A DNA stretch of 64,000 nt from Pseudomonas sp. Q11 (GCF_024494355.1 NZ_JAKNQY010000015.1:62001-126000); one strand, 5' to 3'; counted from the first letter of the stretch, positions 44,162 through 53,342 are shown. Numbers and translations are program-made. The notes: generated from the letters alone by a model not told the origin.

Positions 44162-44845
44162 TCAAAAACGCGCAGGATCGATCCGGGCAAAACTGTCCAC
44201 CGTGACATGCCCTTCCAACTCACCGCCCTCGCGCGCCAATCCGCACGTGACCATGCCGGCATCACGGGCTGCATCCAGCTCCTGAACGATATCCGACAGA
44301 AACAGAATCTCCCCTGGCGCTACGCCCACCGCCGCGCTGATGCGCTGGTAGGACTGCACCTCCCGCTTGGGTCCTGATGTGGTGTCGAAATAACCACTGA
44401 ACAACGGCGACAGATCGCCGGCCTCGGAACAGCCGAAAATCAGCTTCTGTGCCTGGATCGAGCCTGAGGAATAAACGAACAGCCGTAAGCCTTCCTGATG
44501 CCAGCGCTGTAGCGCCTGCACCGCGTCCGGGTAAACGTGCCCTTTCAACTGCCCCGCCTGATACCCCTGCTCCCAGACCATGCCCTGCAACGCCTTGAGC
44601 GGCGTGGCCTTGCGGTCTTCGGCGATCCACTCCAGCAGGATCGCGATGACGCGCTCAATGTCAGCCCCCGGCTCACCGTTGTCCTGGCGCACCGCCGCCA
44701 ATTGCTCGGCCACGTCGGCGCGTCCGGCATTCTGGCGAACGAAATCCGGGAGATGTCTGGTGGCATATGGAAACAACACATCGAACACGAAACTCACCGC
44801 GCTGGTGGTGCCTTCGATGTCGGTGAGAATGGCTTTGATCGGCAC
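44162..44845 (-). CDS. mtnC: Enolase-phosphatase E1
   Basis: Bifunctional HAD enzyme of methionine salvage. It enolises and dephosphorylates 2,3-diketo-5-methylthiopentyl-1-phosphate to the acireductone. The HAD nucleophile motif is ILTDIEGTTSAVSFVFDVLFPYA, the second motif YSSGSIQAQKLIF, and the last motif LFLSDIVQELDAAR. The start is a GTG (VPIKAIL) 4 bases after the mtnD stop, with GAGGAG 8 bases before it; 227 residues. A longer frame from 44944 overlaps mtnD and is not used. Confidence 0.96.
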   Translation of the reverse strand: MPIKAILTDIEGTTSAVSFVFDVLFPYATRHLPDFVRQNAGRADVAEQLAAVRQDNGEPGADIERVIAILLEWIAEDRKATPLKALQGMVWEQGYQAGQLKGHVYPDAVQALQRWHQEGLRLFVYSSGSIQAQKLIFGCSEAGDLSPLFSGYFDTTSGPKREVQSYQRISAAVGVAPGEILFLSDIVQELDAARDAGMVTCGLAREGGELEGHVTVDSFARIDPARF

Positions 44846-44849
44846 AGGT

Positions 44850-45395
44850 TCACTCCTCAAGGCGCGGGAAACGGCTGGCGATGTCGTCGCCCGTAAACTT
44901 CGCGACCCAACCTTCCGGGTTGTTGAACAGGCGAATGGCGACAAAATGCGGATGCTCGCCCATGTCGAACCAGTGCGGCGTGCCCGCGGGCACCGAGATC
45001 AGGTCGTTCTTTTCGCACAGTACGGCGTAGACGTAGTCGTCGATGTGCAGGGTAAACAGACCACGACCGGCGACGAAAAATCGTACTTCGTCTTCACCAT
45101 GGCGATGTTCATCGAGGAATTTGGCCCGCAATTCGGCTTTTTGCGGGTGATCGCTGTTGAGGCTGATGACGTCGACCGTGACGTAGCCATGCTCGGTCAT
45201 CAATTGATCGATCTGGGTCTTGTAGGCGGCAATCACTTCGTCCTGGCCGGCGCCGGGCTGGATTTTCGTCGCCGCTTCCCAGCGGTCGAAGCGAACACCT
45301 TTATCGGCCAGGGTCGCGGCGATGTCTTCGAAGTGGGTCAGCACCTTGTTCGGAACGTCGGGGCTTGAGATGTGGTAGACGGACAGGCTGCTCAT
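44850..45395 (-). CDS. mtnD: Acireductone dioxygenase
   Basis: Cupin enzyme of methionine salvage that cleaves the acireductone to 2-keto-4-methylthiobutyrate plus formate (Fe form) or to an off-pathway product (Ni form). The metal site is DEHRHGEDEVRFFVAGRG (His, His and Glu) with the last His in FTLHIDDY or ISVPAGTPHWF. The 181 residues are the normal length. It lies between mtnB and mtnC with short gaps, in one transcript. Confidence 0.97.
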   Translation of the reverse strand: MSSLSVYHISSPDVPNKVLTHFEDIAATLADKGVRFDRWEAATKIQPGAGQDEVIAAYKTQIDQLMTEHGYVTVDVISLNSDHPQKAELRAKFLDEHRHGEDEVRFFVAGRGLFTLHIDDYVYAVLCEKNDLISVPAGTPHWFDMGEHPHFVAIRLFNNPEGWVAKFTGDDIASRFPRLEE

Positions 45396-45413
45396 GGTTA
45401 GGGCTCCAGCAAA

Positions 45414-46034
45414 TTAACGGTTCAGGAGTGCGCGGGTCTTGAGTTCACACTCAAACAGAAACTCGAACGCTTCGATCTGGCGCAGGGCATCGTTCATGCT
45501 CGGTCCCCAGGTATACAGGCCATGACCGCGAATCAGGTAGCCGACGCAATCGGGGTGAGCCTCGAGCCACGGCTGCACCTGGCCGGCCAGGCGCGCGATG
45601 TCCTGGTCGTTGTCGAAAATCGGCACGCGGACACAGGACTCGTGGGTCGACACACCGCTGAAGGCTTTTTGCAATTCGTAGTCTTCGAAATCGATGAAGG
45701 CTTGCTTTGTCAGGCGTGACAAGACCGTGGCATTCACCGAATGGGTGTGCAACACGGCGCCGATCTCCGGGCGCCAGCGATACAGCTGGGTGTGCAGCAG
45801 GGTTTCGGCGGAGGGTTTCTTGCCGCGCTCCAGGCTGTTGCCGTCCAGGTCGGTGGCGAGCACATCATCGAGGCCCAGTTGCCCCTTGTGCTTGCCGGAC
45901 ACGGTCAGCAAAGCCTGGTCAGGAGCAAGCCGGGTCGAATAGTTGCTGCTGGTGGCCGGGGACCAGCCGCGGCCATACAAAAAACGCCCGGCGTCGATGA
46001 TTTCCCGGGCGAGCTGTTCACGGGTAAGGCTCAT
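45414..46034 (-). CDS. mtnB: Methylthioribulose-1-phosphate dehydratase
   Basis: Class II aldolase-type zinc enzyme of methionine salvage, 206 residues. Zinc ligands are in AVLHTHSVNATVLS and in the C-terminal YLIRGHGLYTWG. FLYGRGWSPATSSNYSTRL is the family's N-terminal loop. The ATG overlaps the stop codon of the upstream MFS gene by 4 bases. The first enzymes of the pathway (MtnA and, in Pseudomonas, a phosphorylase) are not in the window. Confidence 0.97.
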   Translation of the reverse strand: MSLTREQLAREIIDAGRFLYGRGWSPATSSNYSTRLAPDQALLTVSGKHKGQLGLDDVLATDLDGNSLERGKKPSAETLLHTQLYRWRPEIGAVLHTHSVNATVLSRLTKQAFIDFEDYELQKAFSGVSTHESCVRVPIFDNDQDIARLAGQVQPWLEAHPDCVGYLIRGHGLYTWGPSMNDALRQIEAFEFLFECELKTRALLNR

Positions 46035-47176
46035 GGCCTGTCCTCTTGCATACGTGTGGCAATGATAACGGCTGCAGCGAAGGCTGCGAGGCTGGCGATG
46101 CTGAAAGTCCAGCTGGCACCCAAGGCGTTCCAGCTGTAGCCGGAATACAGCGCGCCCAACGCCCCGCCCATGCCGGCCAGGGCTGCGTACAACGCCTGGC
46201 CCTGGCCTTGCTGGCGTGGGCCGAAGCTACGTTGCACGAAATGGATGGCAGCTGCGTGAAAACTGCCGAAGGTCGCCGCATGCAATACCTGGGCAAACAG
46301 CAATACCCAGAGAAATTCGGCCAGTGAGCCCAGTAGCAGCCAACGCAACGCCGCCAGCAGGAAACTCACCAGCAGCACCCGGCGCACGGAAAACCGTGCC
46401 AGGATCCGGCGCATCAGCAGGAAAATCAAGACTTCCGCCACCACGCCAATGGCCCAGAGCATACCGATCAGACCGCGACTGTAGCCCAGACCTTCCAGGT
46501 GCAACGTCAGAAAGGTGTAATACGGCCCATGACTGACCTGCATCAGCCCCACGCACCCATAGAACGCCAGCACGCCAGGGTTACGCAGTTGCCGCAGAAA
46601 ACCTTCCCCCGCCACTCGCGGCCCCTGGGTCGGCTGGGCATTGGGGACCCAGAAGCTGGCGAGCACGATGCCGCCCATGATCAGCACCAGCGCCACCGGG
46701 TAGATGTCCAGGCTCAGCCATTCAAACAGCCGGCCGAGCGCGACCACGGTGATGATGAAGCCGATGGAGCCCCACAGGCGGATCTGGCTGTAGCGCGACG
46801 TTTGCCCGCTCAAGTGGGCCAGAGTAATGACTTCGAACTGCGGCAGCACCGCGTGCCAGAAGAACGCGTGCAGCGCCATGACCAGCGCCAGCCAGGCGTA
46901 GCTCTGGTCGATGAAGATCAGCGAAAACGTGAGCAGCGTGCAGATCGCGCCAAAACGCACGATCGCCAGGCGCCGGCCGGTGTAATCCCCCAGCCAGCCC
47001 CAGATGTTCGGTGCCACGCAGCGCATCAGCATGGGGATCGCCACCAGCTCGCCAATGCGCGCCGCGTTGAACCCCAGGTGATCGAAATACAACGCCAAGA
47101 ACGGCGCCGTCGAACCGAGCAGCGCGAAATAGAACAGATAGAAACTGGAGAGCCGCCAGTACGGCAAAGCCGCCAT
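46031..47176 (-). CDS. MFS transporter, HcaT/MFS_1-like
   Basis: A 381-residue major facilitator with about 12 segments. The N-terminal pattern LSSFYLFYFALLGSTAPFLALYFDHLGFNAARIGEL resembles the phenylpropionate/nucleoside-like MFS_1 group. The loop WLGDYTGRRLAIVRFG is the motif A equivalent. Its 3' end overlaps mtnB, so it is co-translated with methionine salvage. By inference it may carry a methylthio sugar, a nucleoside or an intermediate. The alternative is chance operon membership next to aroC. Confidence 0.85.
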   Translation of the reverse strand: MAALPYWRLSSFYLFYFALLGSTAPFLALYFDHLGFNAARIGELVAIPMLMRCVAPNIWGWLGDYTGRRLAIVRFGAICTLLTFSLIFIDQSYAWLALVMALHAFFWHAVLPQFEVITLAHLSGQTSRYSQIRLWGSIGFIITVVALGRLFEWLSLDIYPVALVLIMGGIVLASFWVPNAQPTQGPRVAGEGFLRQLRNPGVLAFYGCVGLMQVSHGPYYTFLTLHLEGLGYSRGLIGMLWAIGVVAEVLIFLLMRRILARFSVRRVLLVSFLLAALRWLLLGSLAEFLWVLLFAQVLHAATFGSFHAAAIHFVQRSFGPRQQGQGQALYAALAGMGGALGALYSGYSWNALGASWTFSIASLAAFAAAVIIATRMQEDRP

Positions 47177-47210
47177 GGTCGTCAGGCCACGGCGGTCGGC
47201 AGGTCAGCCA

Positions 47211-48302
47211 TCAAAGCTGGCCCAGCACCGGCGTGTTGACCCGCACATCGGCGTTCTGGCCGCGATGACGCAGCAGGTGGTCCATCAGCACGATCGCCAT
47301 CATCGCCTCGGCGATTGGCGTGGCGCGAATGCCGACGCACGGGTCATGACGGCCCTTGGTGATGACGTCCACCGGGTTGCCATGGATGTCGATGGAGCGT
47401 CCCGGCGTGGTGATGCTGGAGGTGGGCTTCAATGCCAGGTGCGCCACGATCGGCTGGCCCGAGGAGATGCCACCAAGGATGCCGCCAGCATTGTTACTCA
47501 GGAAACCTTGTGGGGTCAGCTCGTCGCGGTGCTCGGTGCCGCGCTGGGCGACACAAGCGAAACCGGCACCGATTTCCACGCCCTTCACCGCGTTGATGCT
47601 CATCAGCGCGTGGGCCAGTTCGGCGTCGAGACGGTCGAAAATCGGCTCGCCCAGGCCCGGCATCACACCTTCGGCCACCACGGTGATCTTCGCGCCGACC
47701 GAATCCTGGTCGCGCCGCAATTGGTCCATATAGGCCTCAAGGGCCGGCACCTTGTCCGGGTCGGGGCAGAAGAAGGCATTCTGTTCCACCGACTCCCAGG
47801 TCTTGAACGGGATTTCGATGGGACCCAACTGGCTCATGTAGCCACGAATCACGATGCCCTGGCTGGCCAGGTACTTCTTGGCAATCGCGCCGGCCGCCAC
47901 GCGCATGGCGGTTTCCCGGGCAGAACTGCGACCACCGCCACGGTAATCACGCTCGCCGTATTTATGGTGGTAGGTATAGTCAGCGTGGGCCGGGCGGAAC
48001 AGATCCTTGATGGCCGAGTAGTCCTTGGACTTCTGGTCGGTGTTGCGAATCAGCAGGCCAATGGCGCAGCCGGTGGTGCGTCCTTCGAACACCCCGGAGA
48101 GGATTTCGACTTCATCGGCTTCCTGGCGCTGGGTGGTGTGGCGGCTGGTGCCCGGCTTGCGCCGGTCCAGGTCACGCTGCAGATCATCCAGGGAAATCTC
48201 CAGGCCCGGCGGACAGCCGTCGACAATGGCGACCAACGCCGGGCCATGGCTTTCGCCCGCGGTGGTAACGGTGAACAGCTTGCCGTAGGTATTGCCGGAC
48301 AT
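47211..48302 (-). CDS. aroC: Chorismate synthase
   Basis: Last enzyme of the shikimate pathway, turning 5-enolpyruvylshikimate-3-phosphate into chorismate with reduced FMN as cofactor. The 363 residues begin MSGNTYGKLFTVTTAGESHGPALVAIVDG and carry the second and third signatures GRSSARETAMRVAAGA and GNPVDVITKGRHDPCVG. It begins a minus-strand run that continues through the MFS gene and mtnBDC, with only 34 bases to the next gene. Confidence 0.98.
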   Translation of the reverse strand: MSGNTYGKLFTVTTAGESHGPALVAIVDGCPPGLEISLDDLQRDLDRRKPGTSRHTTQRQEADEVEILSGVFEGRTTGCAIGLLIRNTDQKSKDYSAIKDLFRPAHADYTYHHKYGERDYRGGGRSSARETAMRVAAGAIAKKYLASQGIVIRGYMSQLGPIEIPFKTWESVEQNAFFCPDPDKVPALEAYMDQLRRDQDSVGAKITVVAEGVMPGLGEPIFDRLDAELAHALMSINAVKGVEIGAGFACVAQRGTEHRDELTPQGFLSNNAGGILGGISSGQPIVAHLALKPTSSITTPGRSIDIHGNPVDVITKGRHDPCVGIRATPIAEAMMAIVLMDHLLRHRGQNADVRVNTPVLGQL

Positions 48303-48445
48303 GCAGGGTGCTCCGTGAAAAACGCTGAGAGACTCAACCTTGGATTCGTAGTGGGCGCCAGTATACGCAGGCTCCCCGACGAGTTCATCCTCGAACCTTA
48401 TCGGTGCCTGTCAGTCCAACCGGCACCTTCGCAACTAATGGCGTG

Positions 48446-49411
48446 ATGATGTTAAAGCTGCTTGCCTTGAGCCTTGCCCTGTTGACCGGCCTGCTTTCCA
48501 GCCTGGCCCAGGCCACCGTCCTGCAACGACCGATCAGCCTCGACACCGGCAACGGCGAGCTTTTCGGCTCGCTCCTGTTACCCAAGTCCGACGCACCGGT
48601 GCCGGTTGTCCTGATCATTTCCGGGTCGGGTCCTACCGACCGCGACGGAAACAACCCCGACGGCGGGCGCAACGATAGCCTCAAGCGCCTGGCCTGGGTG
48701 CTGGCCAAACACAACATCGCCAGCGTGCGCTATGACAAACGCGGGGTGGCCGCCAGCCTTGCCGCGACCCCAGACGAACGCAACCTGAGCGTCGAAGCCT
48801 ACGTGGCCGACGCCGTGGCCTGGAGCCGCAAACTGGCCGCCGATCCGCGAATGGGTCCGTTGATCCTGTTGGGTCATAGCGAAGGCGCACTGATCGCCAG
48901 CCTCGCCGCCCCCCAGGCCAATGCAGCTGCGGTCATCTCACTGTCCGGCAGTGCCCGGCCGATCGACCAAGTGCTGCGTCAACAACTGAGCAGCCGCCTG
49001 CCTCCCCCCCTGATGGTGCGTGCCAATGAGCTGTTGGACAGCCTCACGGCCGGGCGGCTCGACCCGAACGTGCCACCGCAACTGCAGGTCATCTTTCGCC
49101 CCAGCGTGCAGCCCTACCTGATCTCGCTGTTTCGCCAGGCCCCGGCCCAGGCGTTCGCGGCGTTGAAGATGCCGGCGTTGATTATTCAGGGCAGCCATGA
49201 CATTCAAGTCAGCGTCGATGACGCCAGGCAGTTGCAAGCCGCCAAACCCGACGCCGAGCTGGCGCTGATCAAAGGCATGAACCATGTCATGCGCATCGTC
49301 CCCAACGACATGGAGCGGCAATTGGCGTCCTACAAAAATCCAAACCTGCCCCTGGCAGCCGAACTGGGCACGCACATCCTGGGTTTTATTAGCTCATTAC
49401 CCGCTCAATAA
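48446..49411 (+). CDS. Exported alpha/beta hydrolase
   Basis: A 321-residue protein with a signal peptide (LALLTGLLSSLAQA-TVLQ). The fold follows from VVLIISGSGPTDRDGNNPDGG (oxyanion loop), the nucleophile elbow LLGHSEGALIA, QGSHDIQVSVDDARQL with the acidic residue, and MNHVMR with the histidine. It resembles the esterase/lipase group often called alpha/beta hydrolase or BAAT-like. Substrate is unknown. It is divergent from aroC. Confidence 0.85.
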   Translation: MMLKLLALSLALLTGLLSSLAQATVLQRPISLDTGNGELFGSLLLPKSDAPVPVVLIISGSGPTDRDGNNPDGGRNDSLKRLAWVLAKHNIASVRYDKRGVAASLAATPDERNLSVEAYVADAVAWSRKLAADPRMGPLILLGHSEGALIASLAAPQANAAAVISLSGSARPIDQVLRQQLSSRLPPPLMVRANELLDSLTAGRLDPNVPPQLQVIFRPSVQPYLISLFRQAPAQAFAALKMPALIIQGSHDIQVSVDDARQLQAAKPDAELALIKGMNHVMRIVPNDMERQLASYKNPNLPLAAELGTHILGFISSLPAQ

Positions 49412-49510
49412 GCGGTTTATCCCCTCCAGTCCTGGCAAATACGGCCGATAGACCGGTGTCGGACAGCGCTGTGGCTGCCGACGAGCCGGCCTGGACAGGA
49501 TTTTGCCGTT

Positions 49511-50299
49511 ATGACTGACACTCAAACTTCACCCGACACCCCCGCCGAAACGCCCGCTGCTCCAGTGGCGGAGCTGCCTTGGGCGGACGTACAGGCCGAG
49601 CACCATAAAATGCTCCGGCTGGCACCGCTCAAGATCGACCGTGCCACGGGTGCGCGGCCGCTGCGGTTTGTCGAATTCAGCTATGCCGAGCGCCACAGCA
49701 AGGAGCGCAGTTTGCTGCGCATGAGCATCCAGTTGCCGGGCCAGCGGGTGCGCAAGGAACAGAATCATCTGGACGTCTGGGCCGATCACGTCGAAAAACG
49801 CCTGTATTTTTCCCCGGACAGCTTGCAGGTCGAGCCGCTGAACCGTGGCATCGGCCGCTTCCTCGCCGCACAGGGCATTACCTGGGCCAAGAAGCGCTGG
49901 TCGAGCTACCGGGTCGATGGCAGCGATCTGAATAACAAGGACGCGCTGAACGAAGACACCCGCCTGCGCCGTGACCACTTCTTGAAAGCCCATGGTTTCG
50001 AAGTGGTCTACGCCGACGCCCAGCACCTCAAAGGCAGCGTCAAGCCGGCGCAGGTGGGTAATCTGCTAGGGGACTGGAACACCGAGAAACTGCAGTTCGT
50101 GGAGATTCTCGAAGCCGCGCAGATGCTCCAGCAAGCCGAGCAAAACCTGGCGGAGCAGGAAGTCAAACTCAAGCAGCAGGAAGAAAAGGTCGCCAAGTTC
50201 AAACGCGAAGACAACGGCCTGCGTTTCACCATTACCTGCCTGGTGGCATTTGCCATGTTCCAGGCCGGGTTGTTGATCTGGATTGCGACGCGTAGTTGA
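49511..50299 (+). CDS. Hypothetical membrane-anchored coiled-coil protein (262 aa)
   Basis: The N-terminus is Pro/Ala/Thr-rich (TDTQTSPDTPAETPAAPVAE). A soluble domain of about 170 residues follows, with basic patches and FVEFSYAERHSKERSLLRMS. A heptad-rich stretch (AQMLQQAEQNLAEQEVKLKQQEEKVAKFK, about 195-230) comes before a single transmembrane helix at the C-terminus (TITCLVAFAMFQAGLLIWIA), giving a tail-anchored layout. I do not recognise the family. Confidence 0.75.
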   Translation: MTDTQTSPDTPAETPAAPVAELPWADVQAEHHKMLRLAPLKIDRATGARPLRFVEFSYAERHSKERSLLRMSIQLPGQRVRKEQNHLDVWADHVEKRLYFSPDSLQVEPLNRGIGRFLAAQGITWAKKRWSSYRVDGSDLNNKDALNEDTRLRRDHFLKAHGFEVVYADAQHLKGSVKPAQVGNLLGDWNTEKLQFVEILEAAQMLQQAEQNLAEQEVKLKQQEEKVAKFKREDNGLRFTITCLVAFAMFQAGLLIWIATRS

Positions 50300-50333
50300 T
50301 GACTGCCGCAGGGTGTTTGACAAAACTTTAACC

Positions 50334-50466
50334 TGTGGCGAGGGGATTTATCCCCGCTGGGCTGCGTAGCAGCCCCCAAAGAGCTGAATGCGATTTGCCT
50401 GACACATCGCGATGGCGGGGTTCAGGGCTGCTACGCAGCCCAGCGGGGATAAATCCCCTCGCCACA
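50334..50466. repeat. Palindromic repeat (TGTGGCGAGGGGATTTATCC type)
   Basis: Outer arms TGTGGCGAGGGGATTTATCC and its reverse complement, inner arms GCTGGGCTGCGTAGCAGCCC and GGGCTGCTACGCAGCCCAGC. A large cruciform in a convergent gap. Confidence 0.92.
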
Positions 50467-50493
50467 AGGACGGTTCCGTCAGATCAATTGTCC

Positions 50494-51402
50494 TCAAACC
50501 CGCGAAGCAAACAACGCCTGATGCTGACGGCACTGTTCGGCACTGAGCATGAACACACCATGCCCGCCACGTTCGAAGTCCAGCCAGGCAAAATCGACTT
50601 CCGGGTACAACGCCTCGACGTGAACCTGGCTGTTGCCCACCTCGACAATCAACAAGCCCTTCTCGGTCAGATGGTCGGCGGCCTCGGCCAGCATCCGGCG
50701 CACCAGGTTCAAGCCATCATCGCCACAGGCCAGGCCCAGTTCCGGCTCGTGCTGATACTCCTGGGGCATGTCGGCGAAATCTTCGGCATCGACGTAGGGC
50801 GGGTTCGACACGATCAGGTCGAAACGCTGGCCCGGCAAGCCCTCGAAACCATCTCCCTGGACAGTGAACACGCGCTCGTCGACGCCGTGACGCTCGATGT
50901 TCTGGTTGGCCACTTCCAACGCTTCGAACGACAGGTCAGCCAGCACCACCTCCGCCTCCGGGAATTCGAAAGCGCACGCGATGCCGATGCAGCCGGAACC
51001 GGTGCAGAGGTCGAGAATCCGTGCAGGCTCCTGACCCAGCCAGGGCGCAAAACGGTTTTCGATCAGTTCACCAATGGGCGAGCGTGGAATGAGCACGCGC
51101 TCGTCGACGATGAAAGACATTCCGCAGAACCAGGCTTCACCCAGTAGGTAGGCCGCCGGAATACGTTCGGCGATGCGGCGGCGCAGCAGACGCTGCACAT
51201 GGACCAGCTCTTCGTCTTCGAGACGGCAGTCCAGGTAGCTATCGGCAATTTCCCACGGCAGATGCAACGCGCCCAACACCAGTTGACGGGCTTCATCCCA
51301 CGCATTGTCGGTGCCATGGCCGAAAAACAGATCCTCTCCATGGAAACGGCTGACGGCCCAACGAATATGGTCGCGCAGGGTACGGAGACGGGAAGTGATC
51401 AC
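50494..51402 (-). CDS. prmB: Ribosomal protein L3 glutamine methyltransferase
   Basis: SAM-dependent methyltransferase that N5-methylates a glutamine of ribosomal protein L3 on the GGQ-like target. The SAM site is ILDLCTGSGCIGIACAFEFP and the catalytic motif is VSNPPYVDAEDFADMP. The 302 residues and the N-terminal helical domain (LRTLRDHIRWAVSRF) fit PrmB rather than PrmC. It starts at a GTG. Its place near aroC matches many gamma-proteobacteria. Confidence 0.95.
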   Translation of the reverse strand: MITSRLRTLRDHIRWAVSRFHGEDLFFGHGTDNAWDEARQLVLGALHLPWEIADSYLDCRLEDEELVHVQRLLRRRIAERIPAAYLLGEAWFCGMSFIVDERVLIPRSPIGELIENRFAPWLGQEPARILDLCTGSGCIGIACAFEFPEAEVVLADLSFEALEVANQNIERHGVDERVFTVQGDGFEGLPGQRFDLIVSNPPYVDAEDFADMPQEYQHEPELGLACGDDGLNLVRRMLAEAADHLTEKGLLIVEVGNSQVHVEALYPEVDFAWLDFERGGHGVFMLSAEQCRQHQALFASRV

Positions 51403-51668
51403 GGCGGCAAACTCCAGAAAAAACGACTGGCGAGTCTACCAGCCAAACACTCCCCTCACCAAAACACGCCTCAAACACACATCAAGCACGCACGAAAAAG
51501 GCCGGGAAAGATGTAGGATTTATCCGTTTCTTGCGCTGACTATTGAACAAGACGGACATCTTGACAAGGCTGTAGGCCAGCAACGACGGCCCTTGCGATG
51601 GAAGCGATTCACAGAACCGCTCAGCCAGAGGAGAATGTCGCAAAAGCCCCACTCGAAGGAGCCCCAGA

Positions 51669-52259
51669 ATGTCCGTTCCAAAAACGATGTTTCAACTCAG
51701 CGGTCGCGGTTACGCGGCGGCCAATCTGAGTCAAGCGACGCTGATCATCATCGATGCCCAGAAAGAATACCTCGCCGGCCCCCTGGCGTTGAGTGGCATG
51801 GATGCAGCGGTTGCGAACATCAGGCAATTGCTCGGCGCGGCCCGTGCCGCCGGCCGGCCGATCGTGCATGTGCGTCACCTGGGCACCCATGGCGGGCTGT
51901 TCGATCCACAGGGCGAACGTGGGGAGTTCATTACCGGCCTGGAACCCCAGGGCGACGAAACCGTGGTGGAAAAACTGCTGCCCAGCGCGTTTCACGGCAC
52001 CGAGTTGAAAAAACGCCTGGAGGACCTCGGCCCCCTGGACCTGATCGTTTGCGGTTTCATGAGCCATTCCAGCGTCAGCACCACCGTGCGTGCCGCCAAG
52101 AACCTGGGCTTTCGTTGCACCCTGGTCGAAGACGCCTGCACCACTCGCGATCTGCCACACAAGGGCGGTGTCCTGAGCGCCGAACACGTGCACCAGACCG
52201 AAATGGCGATCATGGCGGACAACTTCGCCACCCTGGCCCTGACCCGCGATTTCATCTGA
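51669..52259 (+). CDS. Isochorismatase-like hydrolase lacking the catalytic cysteine
   Basis: A 196-residue single-domain member of the isochorismatase/cysteine hydrolase fold. The catalytic Asp is in TLIIIDAQKEYL and the Lys in VVEKLLPSAF. In the third motif, where most family members read G-x-x-T-x-x-C-V, this protein reads GFMSHSSVSTTVRAA, so Ser stands where the nucleophilic Cys is expected. True isochorismatases also lack the Cys, so the protein may hydrolyse an enol ether, be inactive, or use Ser. Position 51669 is a good ATG with GGAG upstream. Neighbours give no pathway. Confidence 0.82.
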   Translation: MSVPKTMFQLSGRGYAAANLSQATLIIIDAQKEYLAGPLALSGMDAAVANIRQLLGAARAAGRPIVHVRHLGTHGGLFDPQGERGEFITGLEPQGDETVVEKLLPSAFHGTELKKRLEDLGPLDLIVCGFMSHSSVSTTVRAAKNLGFRCTLVEDACTTRDLPHKGGVLSAEHVHQTEMAIMADNFATLALTRDFI

Positions 52260-52389
52260 CTCCCCTCGATAAGCGGCCCGGTGCGCCGCTTATCCGCAAA
52301 AGCCTCTCATTTGCCGCAATTGCCGTAGTGTCAGGAACAACCCGAACATCTTCCGGTCGAAGGGCCGATACCCATTGAGGAAGGTCGGA

Positions 52390-52710
52390 ATGAAGTTATC
52401 CGATGGTTTTGACGCACGTCGCTTGCGGCCCAAAGGCCCGAGCACCTGGCGCCTGCGTTTCGGCGCGGCGCTCGCGGCGCTCCTGGCAACGCTCGGTGTA
52501 CTGCTGGCCATGGCCGGCGCCGCCAGCCTGCTTGGCCGCCCGCCCGCCCTGGGCGAGTTGAATGCAAGCCCGCTCGGCTCGACGATCATTCTGGTGATCG
52601 GCTTGCTGGTACTGCTTTTTGGCGTCTGGCTGTGGCGTCTTTGCCGCCGTCGGGCTCGCCAATCCCTGGAGCTGGCCATGGCTCCTCACTTGATGAAAAA
52701 GCACGACTGA
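52390..52710 (+). CDS. Small membrane protein (106 aa)
   Basis: Two transmembrane helices (about residues 25-48 and 63-87) follow a basic N-terminus (DARRLRPKGPSTWRLRF). A basic cytosolic tail, RLCRRRARQSLELAMAPHLMKKHD, follows. GAGGAAGG lies before the chosen ATG; the earlier ATG at 52375 has none. It is unrecognised and probably co-transcribed with smr 75 bases on. Confidence 0.72.
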   Translation: MKLSDGFDARRLRPKGPSTWRLRFGAALAALLATLGVLLAMAGAASLLGRPPALGELNASPLGSTIILVIGLLVLLFGVWLWRLCRRRARQSLELAMAPHLMKKHD

Positions 52711-52784
52711 CCCGCCGCCCGACGTTTTGTCGCGCCGGATCCCGCAGGAGTTGGGTAAACTGGCCGGCCTTCGCGGAGGCTGAC

Positions 52785-53342
52785 ATGCAAGACGACGACT
52801 TTTCCCTGTTCAAAAGTGCGATCCAGGGCGTTAAACCGATCAAGCACGACCGTGCCGAAACCGGCAAACCCAAGACAGATCGCGCACAAATCGCCAAGCT
52901 GCGCCAGGCCGCCACGGTGCGCACCGATGCCACGACCGTGGATGGCTTGTCCGACCAGTTCGTGATCGACGTAGGCCCTGAAGACGAACTGATGTGGGCT
53001 CGCGACGGCGTCCAGGAAAGCCAGATGCGCAAGCTGAAGGTTGGCCAGATTCCCTTCGAAGGCAGTCTCGACCTGCACGGCATGACCGTGGAAAAGGCCC
53101 GGGAAACCCTCTGGGCCTTCCTGGCCGAAGCCACCCGATTCGAGATCCGTTGCGTGCGCGTCACCCACGGCAAGGCCGTGCGACTGGACGGCAAGCGGCC
53201 GATGATCAAGAGCCACGTCAACACCTGGCTGCGCCAGCACCCGCAAGTGCTGGGCTTCACCTCCTGCCAGGCGAAACACGGTGGCGCCGGAGCCGTGTAT
53301 GTGATGCTCAAGCGCACCATGATGGAAGGCCGCGACGAGTAG
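52785..53342 (+). CDS. Smr-domain protein (SmrA-like endonuclease)
   Basis: A 185-residue protein. The C-terminal Smr domain shows the LDLHGMTVEKARETLWAFL motif, then RVTHGKAVR and KHGGAGAVYVML (the HGxxxxxV pair). A basic N-terminal arm precedes it. Stand-alone Smr proteins such as E. coli SmrA/YdaL nick DNA, and others (SmrB) act in ribosome rescue; which applies cannot be read here. CGGAGG precedes the ATG. It normally sits directly before folE, from which the island now separates it. Confidence 0.9.
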   Translation: MQDDDFSLFKSAIQGVKPIKHDRAETGKPKTDRAQIAKLRQAATVRTDATTVDGLSDQFVIDVGPEDELMWARDGVQESQMRKLKVGQIPFEGSLDLHGMTVEKARETLWAFLAEATRFEIRCVRVTHGKAVRLDGKRPMIKSHVNTWLRQHPQVLGFTSCQAKHGGAGAVYVMLKRTMMEGRDE

